Below are positions 35,755 through 47,891 of a stretch of 64,000 nucleotides of DNA, piece by piece. The stretch covers positions 92,058,578 to 92,122,577 of the forward strand of contig OX375879.1 in assembly GCA_947359465.1 (NCBI GenBank), read 5' to 3'. Position 1 is the first letter of the stretch. Each line of letters opens with the position of its first letter. The notes beneath the pieces were generated by a model. It saw nothing but the letters and a program-made list of their open reading frames with translations. It ran no database searches and was not told where the DNA came from. The translations under genes were made by a program, and so were the position numbers. Origin of the DNA: Metellina segmentata (Eukaryota > Arthropoda > Arachnida > Araneae > Tetragnathidae).

Positions 35755-36815
35755 CAAGAATTTAACTTGTGTTGTCTACAACTCGGAGGTTGTTTGAGAA
35801 GGGACAAATACATTGTGTGTGTGAACCGGGTTTGCCCTATACTTCAATAAAAGTACTATTTACTTCTTAAACTGTTGTCTCAACGACAATAACTGTTGTT
35901 GAGAAAGGTTTTATTATCATTACAGAGAATTTATATTTCTTTTAAAAATAAGTTATTCATTTATTTATTATTTTAGAGATTCTTGAAAAAAACAATAACT
36001 TTTATTTATCTATGGTTGTGAAGAACCACTTAGAGTTTATTTATTCTATCAGAGAAACTTTACATCCCTAAGAAACAACTATTTATAATTCTAACAGACA
36101 ACTCTAGATTCTTGTAAGATAGAGTGCTACTTTATTTCTCGAAGAAAATCGTAATTTTGTTATCGTAGAGAATTTACTATTCTTACATAAAGCGATTACA
36201 AGCCGTTATTTATTTTCGCGGATATTTTTTTGTTATGTAGAAAATAGTTCTTTATTCTATTACGTGGTCTGACATGTAAACCTCTCTATATCAAATACAA
36301 ATCTTCTATCGTTGGATATTTTAACTTTGCCATGTTGCGCAGTTACACACTCGACGAAATAATTGAATAAAAATAATTAAAATTCATTGTTCGTCAACGT
36401 TGTTTGAGATGAAGTTATTAAAGTCTGTTATGGGAAGCAAAACTACATTCCGAAAAAAAATTATCTTTTATCTCTCTAGCAATGTCGAAATAAATTTCCT
36501 AAAATAAAGCGAATAGAACATGGTTGTGATTGGAATATTTATGTTCATACCTTTTTGTGTGACACTAATTTTAGAATGTAAGTTAGCTATTTCTTCTGGC
36601 CAACTACTGAGAATTTCCGAACTTTAATTTTTTATAAGTTTGGTTTGTGTTAATATATCATACACTCTTGTTTTGTTTTATTTTTTTGCATATAGGTGAA
36701 GCATATAGAAACAGTTATCAGATACATCTGTTTATTTTCTTATGATCGGATAATTAATTGAATCGTATAATGACTATACTCGTAAGCAAAAGGTATAAGA
36801 CGCTATGAGGGTGGT
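35755..36815. other. AT-rich stretch, no feature recognised
   Basis: About 1.06 kb. The words TAGAGAATTTA and ATTTATT.C.TA recur loosely, but no unit can be defined. Confidence 0.4.
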
Positions 36816-36817
36816 TG

Positions 36818-36925
36818 TTTTGAACTACTTTGCGTTACCCTGGAGAGCTACGAAAGGTGAGTTCACATTACCCATGCTTACCATATATTTTTAACACAAC
36901 CTGTCTATAGTGACGTCACATATTC
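36818..36925. repeat. Dispersed repeat, copy 2 (GAACCACTTTGCGTT family)
   Basis: See 17960-18075 for the matching words. This copy also carries TGACGTCA at 36911-36918. Confidence 0.6.
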
Positions 36926-36979
36926 ATTCAGGACGGATAGACATGTATGCCTGACCCCAGATTCACACCAAGAATCTTT

Positions 36980-37260
36980 CGATCCAGAAACCAGCTTGGG
37001 ATGTTCACTAGCAAACTTCGAGTTGTAGGTTGGCGTACGATTCCTGTCAGCTGCATTCCTCCCTGGGGTTATTTATTTCTTCTGTGTCAGAAAGAAACCG
37101 TCATTGTATGTGTATGTCTATTACTTTATAGTGTAAGTTCTGTAGCAGCATGGCCAAATATTGTATTCGCACCATAAAATTCCCCAAACACCAACCAATC
37201 GGAAACCAGCACACCCACTGCTATATCGAGTAGAATTTTCCACTACAAATTATAAATAAA
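36980..37260. repeat. Dispersed relative of the 358-bp satellite
   Basis: GTGTATGTCTATTACTT, GCAGCATGGCCAAATATTGT, CGCACCATAAAATTCCCC and CAAACACCAACCAATC follow the same order as the satellite monomers at 62.2-63.6 kb (GTGTCCATTACTT, GCAGCTTGGCTAAATAT, GCGCCATGAAA, CAAACAACCATCAATC). Confidence 0.6.
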
Positions 37261-37349
37261 ATGCACAACACAGCTCTTAACAGAAACAGAAGTTATACCT
37301 CTTTAACGACTCATAGAATAAAATGATTCAGAAATTAATCCTCCAGGTG

Positions 37350-37860
37350 GTTTCAAGATAATCTCGTCCATCAAAAAGTTGCCAAATTTGCTAATTACGC
37401 GATATAGTGTCGTCAAGATGTTGCCCAAACTCTGACAATGAAGCAAGATTTGGTCATTTTTCTAACGACGAGTTATCTGGTCTATTCAGATCTAGTGAGT
37501 TTTGCTATAATGACTAGATACCTAATCGAGATAACCACCAGAAGTGTTAACAAATGCTGTGGTGCCCTACAAAAGGAAATCTCAAGAGATGTATACGGAA
37601 ATAGTTAATTTCGGATTCCTCTATAAAACATCATCACATCTATAAGATTTGGTCATTTTTCTAACGACGAGACGTCTGGTACATCCAGAACTAGTCAGTT
37701 TTGCTATAAAGACGAGATATGTCATCGAGTAAACCGCCAGAAGGGCTAATGAATGCGCTGACGTGCCCTTCTAAAGGAAATCTCAAGAGCTGTACATAAA
37801 AAATAGTTAATTCCAGATTTCGCAGTAGGACAACACCACATCTATTACAATTTATGGCTG
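37350..37860. repeat. 199-bp tandem pair, GATATCTCGTC family
   Basis: GATTTGGTCATTTTTCTAAC starts at 37447 and again at 37646. Both units continue with GACGAG, GTTTTGCTATAA.GACGAGATA-type words, AGGAAATCTCAAGAG and AATAGTTAATT. The sequence before them (37360-37440) matches 306-380. Confidence 0.8.
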
Positions 37861-37899
37861 TAAACCACCATGTCTAAACGTTGAGAGAAAACCTTGACC

Positions 37900-38500
37900 G
37901 CTACGTAATTGATCGATTTCAGTTCGCTATCGATTCAGCAGGCAAGAGAGGGCGATCTTAACGTGCTCATCACCAACCCCCCGCATACCGCCACTGACGG
38001 CAGGGGCGTGAAATTCTCTCCAACAAGCCCCATCGATCCATATTAAACAAAAACGTGCGACGCATGTGTTATCGTCATTCCACGTTAAATGAATCAAGCC
38101 GCTGGAGACTAAAAAGAGTTGGAAGAGCAGCAGCAGCAGCAGCAACAACGCTGGGCCCTCCTGGATATTACAGAGGTCCGAGCCTTTTCTGCCATTATTT
38201 TTGGTTCCTCCTGGTCCCGTCGATTTTATTGCTCGTTCTGGAAGCTGCTTTAACTTTTTTATGGAACGCCGCTGAAATTGCGTGCTTTTTTCCTCCGACG
38301 CTTTGGGATCTAGTTTATTTTTTGGTTTTGAGATAATGCAGGCGTGCGTTCGTCTAATGTAGATGGGTGGGTGTCTATGTACATAGCCTGGGTGACAATA
38401 ACATCGGTTCGCGGGGCTTGAGTTATTGAGGGAAGCGCTGTTAACAGGGTGGACATCAGGAAACTTAACAAAGGAGGGAAAAGTCGCTCGCTTTTGGTTT
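37900..38500. other. GC-richer island 4
   Basis: About 0.6 kb, not matching any repeat here. It includes a short CAG/CAA run (about 38126-38146) that reads as poly-alanine in the plus frame 38055-38336. That frame ends with a hydrophobic stretch (FLLVPSILLLVLEAAL), but the overall peptide is unfamiliar. I do not call a gene. Confidence 0.4.
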
Positions 38501-41500
38501 GACTAAGACGATATCTTGCAATTTGTTATGGTGACAAGAAACTGTATGCAGGCGCCACAGTTTAAAAAATAAGAAGTGACTGAAAAATCTCTAAAGCCAC
38601 CTTTCCCGAACTGCCAGTGGTTTGCTTACAATTTTGATTCCTCTCTGGATATGTTTTATTGCATACCAATCTAACCTGTATTATATAGTCCATTATATAT
38701 GTCTCTTTGCTGTGTTATCAAAGCTGTACTTTTTTGTGTACGTCCACTTACATGACATTGTCGATTTTGTGTTTTACGTAGGGTAGGTAAATATAGCTCT
38801 TGCACCCTAAAACCAAACAAATTCAATCAACTAGCGGAATATTTAGCTATATCCCAGCGTGATAGGACATTATAGTCACAAACCAAAATGCTGGACCTTA
38901 GAATAGTTATTTAATTAATAAGCCTAAAACATTTTAACTTGTACCAATCGAATGTAAGGGAATGTCGACGAGCTAGAAAGTTTCTGGAATAAAGAAAATT
39001 ATTCTATTCTTTAAAATATAGTATTTCATTAGGTCAACAAAATCCACGTATGAAATAAAGTATTGAAGTACTTTTGTTAAATAAAGTTTTATATTACCCA
39101 GGATTTTTGAGTTTTGATGATTTATTGACTCATTGATTAACTTCAAAAATGGTGCCATGGAGCTACTTTTTAAACACAGAAGAAAATAATCCCTTACATT
39201 TTTAGTAAAAACCGGGAATAACTTGCTGTAGAGCAACTTAATATATACAACATTAAAATGATGGATTGTCTTAAAAATGCCAGTAGTGATTTTACTTTTT
39301 CTCACTAGTATGAACTCACTACTTTGTAATTATTATTAATCTTTGCTTGAGTTTAAAATAGTTCTAGATCCTACCTATATAAAACAAAATGGAGTGTTTG
39401 TTTTTGTACATTTAATTTTTTCGAGCTTTTTCAAGTTTTCTATCCGTTCTGGGCATTCTGATGCAAAATCCACTTCTTGGGTGTTTCGTGTCGGTTGGTC
39501 AGTATTGTGTGCCGGTACTACGTCCAAATGGTTGAATATATTCTCATGAAACTTTGCATACTGTGAGTACGTACGTTTATTTAGTACCTGAATTTGGTTG
39601 CGTTGGTCTGTTTGCCCGACTTTCAATTCTGTCTAATTCTGTGTCTGTCTTTGTACACATATAGCGTAAAGTTTATTCAACATATTTTACTGCAATGCTT
39701 TGTATTTGATAAACAATATAGATATAGCTACTTTATTTTCGTGAATATATTATGCGAAATTACTTTGCTTACATATTTAAGCAAGTTTCATGTTAAAACA
39801 TGTAAGTAATGCTTAAATCAACCTTGATATGGTAGTTGGAACGTCTATTGGGCATTGTAATCACTTGGGTTGTTTTGCCTGTATTATTTTCAAAAACTAT
39901 TTTTATGGAATTTAAATTCTAATACCATTTTTTAGCCTTAATTATTTTCTTTGTGAAGTATAAACTACTTACGAATATTTGGGACACATGATATCATGAA
40001 ACGAAACTTAAACCCGTGTTCGTTTCACACTATCAATGATTTTTTTCCTTGGAATTGATTTTATATTTTTTAATTTAATCTAATTTTAAGTTGTAGATAT
40101 GGCAATTGTGTTAAATCAATACATCAAAAGGAATCACGAATTCATTCTTTAAAACAATTTTTCCCGACTGCATTTAGTTTTTATTTTACTATTTTCTGTT
40201 GTAGTTTCTGTTTTAAATATCTATTCATTTAATAAATTGCACTTTCCTTACATCACACGCAACACCACCACAAAATATTCTATTTAAAGCAGCATATAAA
40301 CTAGAATAAAGCATATTTTAAGTAGAATTTTGTCGGTATTGAAAGAACGTTAATATTAAAAACATACGAACAAGGACTGTTGAATTATTAAAATTTTTTT
40401 TGATAGCAATAGAAGAAGGTAAAAGTGGCTTATTTTACGAATCGAAGCTATATTTTACCAACTTATAGAAGGAAAATCTGATTAAAACAATGATTTTCTT
40501 CAGATGAAACACTGTCAAATCACTTAAAACTTTTTTAAATATAATTATAAGTTACCATTTGCTTATTACCATTACTTACCATTTGTACTAAATACATTCA
40601 GCCCAGACCAGAAACTCATTAACTGAAAAAAAGAAATTTTATGCAGTTATACTGATTAAAGACTAATGAGGAACTTGCACTTTTTTGTTTATATTTTTAT
40701 AATATAGAAAATGAAAAAATGTGATGGTAAGTATCTTTCCTTTTTTACTTTTATACTCCGAAAAGGTAAAATAAAAAAATTTAAAGTTCGCACTATTTAC
40801 TTCATCTTAAAACTTTTCCTCATGGAATGTTTTCCTACGCCGCTTCTTGTGACGTCAATGTGCTTCATGATGATCTGTTTACTTTGATAACGACGTTGAA
40901 ATAGCAAGAAAAAAATTAATTGATTGTTGAAAAATTAAAAGAGCAAGCAATATGAAATTTCAACGCGCTAGACAAACGTAAACATTACATCGTGGTGCAC
41001 AATAACGTCACGTAGCGTTTTGAGGTCATGTGCTTTTGCCGTACTCTTCGATTATTTAAAACTTGAAATTTTAATTAATTGAGTCTATTTTACGAGTTTT
41101 TATTGTCGATTTTGAACATTTTGACGATCAATCTATTAATAAAACGCAGAAATGAACAGTTTCCTCATATGTGCAAGTTCCTCATTATGAGGCTTCAGAT
41201 AAAAAAATTTACATTAATTACAAGAATTTTTAGGATGTTACAGTTGTGTTTCAATCTGGAAATATATTTCTCATAACCACGAAAATAAGCATTCAGTGTT
41301 TTCGAAAATATGTCAATTAAATAGTTTCTGCTCTAAACCGTGTCATCTCCTCAAAGGGTAAAATGAATGGTAACTTTAATAAAATTTACTCAACAAATCC
41401 AACTGAAATTAAAATATAAGACATTCTATCTTAGACAGTGAATAAAGAAGAGCTTAGAATAAGAATATTTGTAGTTTTTACTGCAGAATAAATTGTCCCA

Positions 41501-41639
41501 TCTTCCAAATTAATGTATTTTTACATAAATATCTTCCCTTTTATACGAATCTTTTTATGAGACATCTATTTACAATATCAGTTTACAATTACTGATGAAC
41601 GGACTGTCTGCATATTCTTTTAAACAGACTCAAAAACAG
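38501..41639. other. AT-rich stretch, one satellite relative
   Basis: About 3.1 kb with no gene recognised. A weak relative of the 358-bp satellite lies at about 38690-38830 (GTGTACGTCCACTTACATGA, GCACCCTAAAACCAAACAAA). TGACGTCA occurs at 40850-40857. Open frames at 38973-39305 minus and 39343-39626 on both strands are unfamiliar. Confidence 0.4.
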
Positions 41640-42385
41640 CCCATCTCAAAATGAAACCTAGTATTTTCAAAACAAACACAGCATTCATATTTAATTTTCC
41701 ACAGATTACGAAACCCATCCAGTCCCTCCAAACCCAAATCCCAGCAAAACCCAAACACGAATTCAATTTTCCCTATTTTATATCTCCCTCCAAAATTATT
41801 CCCTCACTTTTTATTCCAAATTTTGCTGGGGCATGAATAAAAAACAAATGGCCCAGAACAAAAAAAGGGGCCAGCAGAAGCCCTGATTTGCAACTCGCCT
41901 CTACCTAAATCATGCCCATGTCCCTTGACTGATGAACAGCAGTGACGGAAAGACAGTTCCCCGGTATTAGTATACTGCAGCCAAGAGCCCATTATTACCC
42001 CGGAGAGCGCATTCCGGCAATACCGTTATTTGCACATTTTACTCACTCGAATTTCGCAGCCCGCAACCCCTGTGCTCACCCACCTGTTGGCAGGGAAAAC
42101 GGTATTAAGACCGCAGAATTCTTAAAAGGAAATTCCTCCTCCAATCATGGTGGGCCGACGCTTGAGGTTTTCCCGAAAGCTTATATTATTTCAAGCAGTT
42201 CTTGTCTGCTGAATTTCAAATGCGGGATTTTTATCACAGGCCGGAGGTTCTGTGGCGTTCCTGGATCGAGATTCGTTAAGGGTGGTGCTGATTATGGGGG
42301 CTGCCTGGAGATGCCGTATAATGCCGAAGCGTGTTTGCTTTTTGTTTGTGTGATGTGCCGATTTATTCTTTGCTTGGTATGATTG
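41640..42385. other. GC-richer island 5 with a 146-codon open frame
   Basis: GC rises at about 41830-42330. The plus-strand frame 41942-42382 (146 codons) is the longest one in the window not explained by a transposon. It has several prolines and cysteines and ends in a hydrophobic stretch (LLFVCVMCRFILCLV). I recognise no domain, and no splice-site argument can be made by eye, so it is listed as part of the island and not as a gene. Confidence 0.4.
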
Positions 42386-43496
42386 AATCAGGAAGAAACT
42401 ATTAAGCGTTTATTTGTTTTTGCACACCATTATCACTAAATTAGTTTTAGACTAGAATGGTAATTTTGATATTACTCATTAGTATATCCATATATCCAAT
42501 ACACCATCACATTCAGCTGAGGTGTGTGCTTCAATACTTCCTGAGGTGTGTGTTTCAATACACAGGGTGTTTTAGTACTTCCTGCACAAACTTTAAGAAA
42601 CTTTTGATCAGGATAGTCAAACCAAGTTTGAAGTTATGAAGCGAATACAAGTCAAGTATCAAAGTATGTCCAAGATTACAAGATAGAATAATGTCTGTGC
42701 ATCCTTCATAAGATCCTTAACCCTTTAAAGGAAGGTAAGGATCATATAGGTTGGTTGTCAGCGGAGTTTAACTCAATGGAGCAAACCAGAAGATTGTTGG
42801 CGACGGTACACGATCAATTACGATGAGATCATAGAGATGGTAATCGCATAAGTTTATCACTTGGATATGCTAAAGAGCGCTTTTCGAAACACCGGCAGTT
42901 GTCGATTTTGTATGTTAATCCATGCGTTGATGCTGCCAAGTGCACATTTCTATTGGGTAATCGTTTAAACCCCCCGCTCTGAAACTTTAAGCATAAGACT
43001 GCTAAAAAATGTTGAACATACTTGCTGTCTTTCATATCAGCACCTTGGTGTACTTTACAGCACATCCTGTTAGTTCTTGTAGACATACATATCAAAATGA
43101 ATGCCGCTCAATTTTGTGTGCTTTATGTTTTTTTTTAAAGTTCATGGTTGTATGCAGGGTGGGTTTAATTCCTACAACTTACCTAGAGTGTATTTTTATC
43201 TTGTGTGACAGACAGTGAAACTTTCCTTTTGTGTGTATGTCCACCGCTTTGTCTGGTGTTAAAAATTAAGACTCATGTGCAATTAAACTACACAACCAAC
43301 GAACCTTACAGCGGGAGGGCTAGACTTGGCCAACCTGTGCCAAACGCACTATTTTTATTTCTCCAATAATGAATCCCAAATACTTTGGAACATTAAGCGT
43401 CCCGATGTAGGCGGTTTTGTAACTTTCCCATTGCTGAAAATTCATTCTCATTAAGTTCATTTCTAACATCTAGTTATCATTTACTGTAGCTCTGTT
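42386..43496. other. Mixed spacer, short repeats
   Basis: CTGAGGTGTGTG(C/T)TTCAATAC occurs twice at about 42518-42560. A weak relative of the 358-bp satellite lies at about 43170-43300 (GTGTGTATGTCCACCGCTTT, CACAACCAACGAACC). The minus frame 42829-43095 (88 codons) is unfamiliar. Confidence 0.4.
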
Positions 43497-43575
43497 TATG
43501 TTTGATCCCAGAACGTCACCATACCCCGTTGTATCGCATCAGTACGACGTTAAATAAATACCTACCTACATACCT
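43497..43575 (+). mobile_element. SINE fragment, 3' end
   Basis: TTTGATCCCAGAACGTCACC, CCCCGTTGTATCGCATCAGT, ACGACGTTAAATAAATACCT and a TACC tail. It directly precedes the next SINE, head to tail. Confidence 0.75.
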
Positions 43576-43885
43576 TAGCCCAGATGGTATAGTAGCGGAT
43601 TAGTAACCGGAGGGCTGAGAGTCCGAAATTCGATCCAACCAATAACCGTTCTGTACATGGGGCTACTACACGTCAAATCTTCCTTGGCCTCAAATGCCCT
43701 CACGTTGGATTGTAGAGGAAATTTGAAAAGTGAAATACCAGCGCAAGTGTTTACCTCGTCATCTGACCATAGTTAAAAATAACGAGTTGTTTTCTTAGGT
43801 TCTTTTCCTTCGGGATTGATCCCGGACCGTCACATGTAGCCCGTTGTGTTGTTCCAGTTTAACTTGAATTCAACTTACTACCTAC
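43576..43885 (+). mobile_element. tRNA-derived SINE, full length
   Basis: This is the best reference copy of the family in single form. The tRNA-like head has A-box TAGCCCAGATGG, GATTAGTAACCGG and B-box-like AATTCGATCC. The body reads ACATGGGGCTACTACACGTC, CTCAAATGCCCTCACGTTGG, GTGTTTACCTCGTCATCTGA and GTTAAAAATAACGAG. The 3' end reads CGGGATTGATCCCGGACCGT, AGCCCGTTGTGTTGTTCCAG, then a CTACCTACC tail. Length about 310 bp. Such SINEs depend on another element's reverse transcriptase. No partner LINE is in this window. Confidence 0.9.
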
Positions 43886-44039
43886 CATAAATAACTTGAT
43901 GTACTAGTTTATTTTACATACCAAATAGGATTATGTCTGGGTATTTCTCAATGCCCTGCAGTTTTTTAATTACCGACATAAAAATAAGTTACTTTTTGTA
44001 CCATTTACAGGTTGTAATCCTTAAATTATTCCTGCCACC

Positions 44040-44125
44040 TTAAGGTAGGTAGGTATTTTAATTAACATCGCTCTGGAGCAAGACAACGGGTTATTTCAGT
44101 GACCATAAGTTTCCGACGATGAATC
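44040..44125 (-). mobile_element. SINE fragment, 3' end
   Basis: GGTAGGTAGGTATTTTAATT, AACATCGCTCTGGAGCAAGA and CAACGGGTTATTTC: the reverse complement of a SINE tail, including its TACC repeats. Confidence 0.75.
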
Positions 44126-44290
44126 TAATACATGCATACTATTTCCTGGACTTTACAGTCGCATGAGTTCCATTTTCATTCTCTGGAAAAGCTTAGATAT
44201 TACAATTATCTATATATATATTTCTCTTACGTGGCACGCAAAAAAGACGTTATTTGTTACCGCGTTTTGGCAACATTGTGCGATTGTTTG

Positions 44291-44858
44291 TTTACTAGGA
44301 GCCTCGCGAGTCATTTGAATCTATAGCGTTATCGGATGAAATTTTATTGAAAAAAAAAATGAATTTTAGACGAGCTGTTGCGGTTTGTAATAGAAATCTA
44401 AGAAAGCGGAGGATCTTTTCAGGTCTATTTAAAAAACGGTCCTTTTCAAGGCTAACAATTATAGTATAACAAGACGCGTGCACTACAACTTTCGACAACA
44501 AACTCAGTCAAAAAGTGTATGGGTGGCTCGAGTACTGGGGAAATGTACACACAAACAACATGCTGGGTATTCAATTTCCAAAGCAGCGCTCACATTGCGA
44601 GTAAAAATTTGCTCAAAGTTTTCATTTAAATTCTGATTCCAGAGGTACTGTATATATCTTTTATGTAATACAACAAATTTAGATTTGAAAAATATTTTTT
44701 TGGAATATATTTTGTAATCAATCCCTTCTGCTAGGACACGTGTCTTCATTGATGCGAGCGAAGCGAGCATATGTTCGCGCAGCGAACCAATGAGAATTGC
44801 GAAGCAATCTTCGGGGGTTGGCGAGCGTCAGCGAGCAGGGGGCGGGCCCCCTAGTAAA
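44291..44858. mobile_element. Unclassified short element, TTTACTAGG ends, hairpin-rich GC end
   Basis: The left end reads TTTACTAGGAGCC (44291-44303) and the right end, inverted, TTTACTAGGGGGCC (44858-44845), about 13 bp of inverted repeat over a 568-bp element. The right 110 bp (44750-44858) are abruptly GC-rich. They are made of short inverted words: GCGAGCGAAGCGAGC, TTCGCGCAGCGAA, TTGCGAAGCAA, GCGAGCGTCAGCGAGC and GGGGGCGGGCCCCC. The rest is AT-rich. Minus-strand open frames (44504-44770 and 44295-44501) have no recognisable domain. It could also be a Helitron-type 3' end (hairpin followed by CTAG then T), but the matching left end argues for an inverted-repeat element. Confidence 0.55.
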
Positions 44859-47189
44859 AGTTAATAATACTCATAAAACAAAGTTTTTTGATAATATTCA
44901 TGTAAAGAGAAATATTTGAGCTGTAGCCTTTTTGTCAACCATGAATATAACAATCTTAAGTGTTATACTATCTTATCAAATAGCGTTTTGATGATTAACC
45001 TTTACGTTGCGGCAGATATACAATTGTTACCACTAAAATTGTGTTTACCTCAGTGGCATGGTATAGATCTGTGTACTGTTGATGTTATCCATCTTTTAAG
45101 TGACCGCTGGCATCGATCACCATTTAGGAGCTGTCAGCAACTGATCTTCCACAGGGTTCCTCCTTTTGTTTGGTTCCTTACTCTGTCGACCGTGAGGTGT
45201 GGTCAATCCGGTGATATCTATCTCACGTCAAACGATACGCCACACAGCACTATGATAGGAGAGCGTCAGTCGTAAATGCCACTCAAGGCTCTATCGCTCA
45301 AGTTGGGTAATTAGGTAATTGGGGTCGGACATGCAGGCAAAAGAGCCGTTCTGTGAGACGATTGAAAAAAATCTAAGCGCCGCCGCGTAAAGGCTAAAAC
45401 AATCATTTTCAGTTATCTTTTCCGTCCCAATGTAAAAGCAACATACTTTGCCCCCAGCTCCCCCCCCCCCTTTATTGAATTCAGCCAAGACTATATCCTA
45501 TCTATTCAATTCCCTGGTTAGTTTTTATGGCACAGAACTCAGAATTGGCCTCGTAACCCTGATTTGGCATCGTCCAATTTATGGTTGTTCCCAAAATTGA
45601 AAGGATGTTGGAAAGTCAGCATTTTTCATTCGATGCTGATGTTTATATGCGTTGTGAGAGCAAACCACAAATTTTCTTCTTAGTAGAAATAAAAAAATAG
45701 ATTTCGTATTTAGTGTAGTGTAAAAATGTGAAGAAATAAATGGTTAATATTTTGAAAAAACAGATTCTAATGGGTTTAAGAGTAACATATTTCTTTCATT
45801 TTTATACAGCTATCATTATTATACTTGTTTGGAAACGTATTTCATACGATCGTAAAACTTGCTTATGTGAATCAGCCCTTAAACATCTATTTAAAAAGAA
45901 TAACCTAACAATGCATAATAGCTTTGTAGACATTGCTTCTCCATCCGATTTCATAAATTACAAAGCTGAATCAAGGATTTATGAAATTAATGTAGGGGAA
46001 GGTGGGACACAGTGTTTCATGGGGTACAGTGTTACAGTGAATTTCATTTTAAAGTTGTAGCAATATTAGCTCCAATTTGTTTACAATCTTGTTAGCCATC
46101 TTGTTTTCCAGAAGTCCGTGTGTTTTGGAAGAATTAGCATCATTAGTTACATTTCTGTAAGCAAATCTCTATTTTTGTATGTTTAAAGTAAAATTTTGTG
46201 TTGGTAATTAAATTATCTTTATTCATGAGTGGTGCTTATTTTTTAACGAATAATATTTTAGAAATAAAGCTAATTATGTTTAGGTTCTGTTGAGTTAAAA
46301 TGACTGATCTAAATTCACACTATGTAGTCATAAAAATAATTTGTTACAAGCTATGCCAGATAGGGTACAGTGCTACAGAATGAAATGGGGCACACAGTTG
46401 CATACATAATTTGTCCAATTAACACATTACAAACAAGCACATGTTTTACAATTTAAATTGTATAACTCTTATAGCTCTTCATATTTTATTTTAAGATTAT
46501 TTATTATAAATATGAAACATAAATAAATTGGTTAATTTTTCCTAAAACTTTTCCTAAAACTTTTCCTCTATATAGGTTTACGTATATTTTTATGTGATAT
46601 TTACAATCTGTCTTTACATGATTAGCAGTATTCTTTTGTTAATTCATTCTAAACATTCTCAAGCTAACACAATTATGTTTCCTTAAGAAATAAGGTTTTT
46701 CCCTAAAACTTCACCCCAAAAAACCACACAAAATAGATTACGGGTGAAATTTTGGATCTTGACTGTACGCCAGTTAAAACTATGATTACAGAGGAAATAT
46801 TAAAGAGGTAAAAAGCACTAAACCCTAAAAAGAACGAAACTCCCAAGTAGCGAGCCAAAGTGAACCTGATGCATAAGCCTACCGAAATATTAACAGATCA
46901 AGATTCACAATCTCATGTTTATAGTGATAACATCTCTTTTTCAGAATTGCAATCAGATATTGCTGCAAACGACAACAATTACCAATAGTGATTACGTTAT
47001 AGTTGAAAAAGGACACTTTAAAGAACATACAATTCACTCTATTGGAGAAGTTGTGATCAATTAGATCAATGTTGATTTTAAAGTGTTGTACGTCAAAAGA
47101 TTTTTTCTATCTTATAAATTTTTACTAACAAATGAAGTGAATTCATTTGAAAAATCAAAAATCATTGTCTAACCTCCCAATTCCATCAG
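44859..47189. other. Unassigned sequence
   Basis: About 2.3 kb. Two moderately long plus frames (44916-45275, 119 codons; 45740-46060, 106 codons) and a minus frame (45291-45488, with a Gly-rich start) have no recognisable domain. An 11-C run lies at 45460-45470. GGGTACAGTG(T/C)TACAG occurs twice (46022 and 46363). Confidence 0.4.
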
Positions 47190-47194
47190 AAGTG

Positions 47195-47460
47195 GGCTAC
47201 ATATTAAACCTCGTTCGATATGTCCTGGGTGTATATAAGAGGCTAATATCAATTTGAATTCTCATAGGAATAACATTGATTATTATGATGATCACCATTT
47301 GACTAATTCGCATCAAGTTTGGTACACTTATATTTTAGAGTATGTTGAAAATAGAGGATACATATTAAGTCCCTTTCGATTTGTCCTAGGTGTGCAGAGA
47401 GTGCGTAAAACATTTTGATTTCCCACAGGAATTACATTTAGTATTATTACAATTGTAGAT
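47195..47460. repeat. Diverged 160-bp tandem pair
   Basis: ACATATTAAACCTCGTTCGA, TATGTCCTGGGTGT, AGGAATAACATTGATTATTA (about 47200-47288) is repeated about 160 bp later as ACATATTAAGTCCCTTTCGA, TTTGTCCTAGGTGT, AGGAATTACATTTAGTATTA. Confidence 0.7.
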
Positions 47461-47604
47461 GTTTGGAGAAACTTTAATTGATATTAACCAATCAAATATC
47501 AGAAATAAATTGTTTGGTGAAATCGTATTCGAAAATCAAGTCAAATGACATCACGACTAGGATACGTACAGAAAACACGTTATGACACATGAACTGCCGA
47601 CCAA

Positions 47605-47891
47605 CCGGTCTGGTGGTTAAAGTGTTAGCATCTTGATCGGAAGGTTCCTGGTTTGAATTCGGGTCACTTCAGGGATATTTGAAAGCTTATGTAGAGGCGG
47701 TTTGTGTACCTTAAATCTGCCTTTGCCGAAAATCCTCATGTTGGGTTGGTGTGGAAGTTTGGAGATTGTGGTGCCAGTTAAGTTGTTGCCCCGTCACCAC
47801 CACCAAGATTAAATGGGACGACTTATGCATTGCTAAATGAGAACATAGGAAATAGTGAGAAGAATAAGTCTTAAGACCTTTCTGACATAAC
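47605..47891 (+). mobile_element. SINE with a type-2 tRNA-like head, first unit of the array
   Basis: Head: ACCGGTCTGGTGGTTAAAGT, TCGGAAGGTTCCTGG, GTTTGAATTCGG. It is closer to the head of the minus-strand copy at 55.8 kb than to the heads of the following units. The body then becomes identical in order to the array units (GCCAGTTAAGTTGTTGCCCC, GTCACCACCACCAAGATTAA, and the linker GTCTTAAGACC). Confidence 0.85.

Noticed and set aside
35434..35797. Overlapping 107- and 79-codon frames on opposite strands
   Set aside because: They coincide with the inverted arms of the MITE-like element, and the mirror-image openness follows from that symmetry.
44840..44858. Helitron 3' terminus (GC hairpin, then CTAG before T)
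   Set aside because: Kept only as an alternative: the hairpin touches the CTAG, whereas Helitrons usually leave about ten bases between them, and an inverted TTTACTAGG partner exists at 44291.
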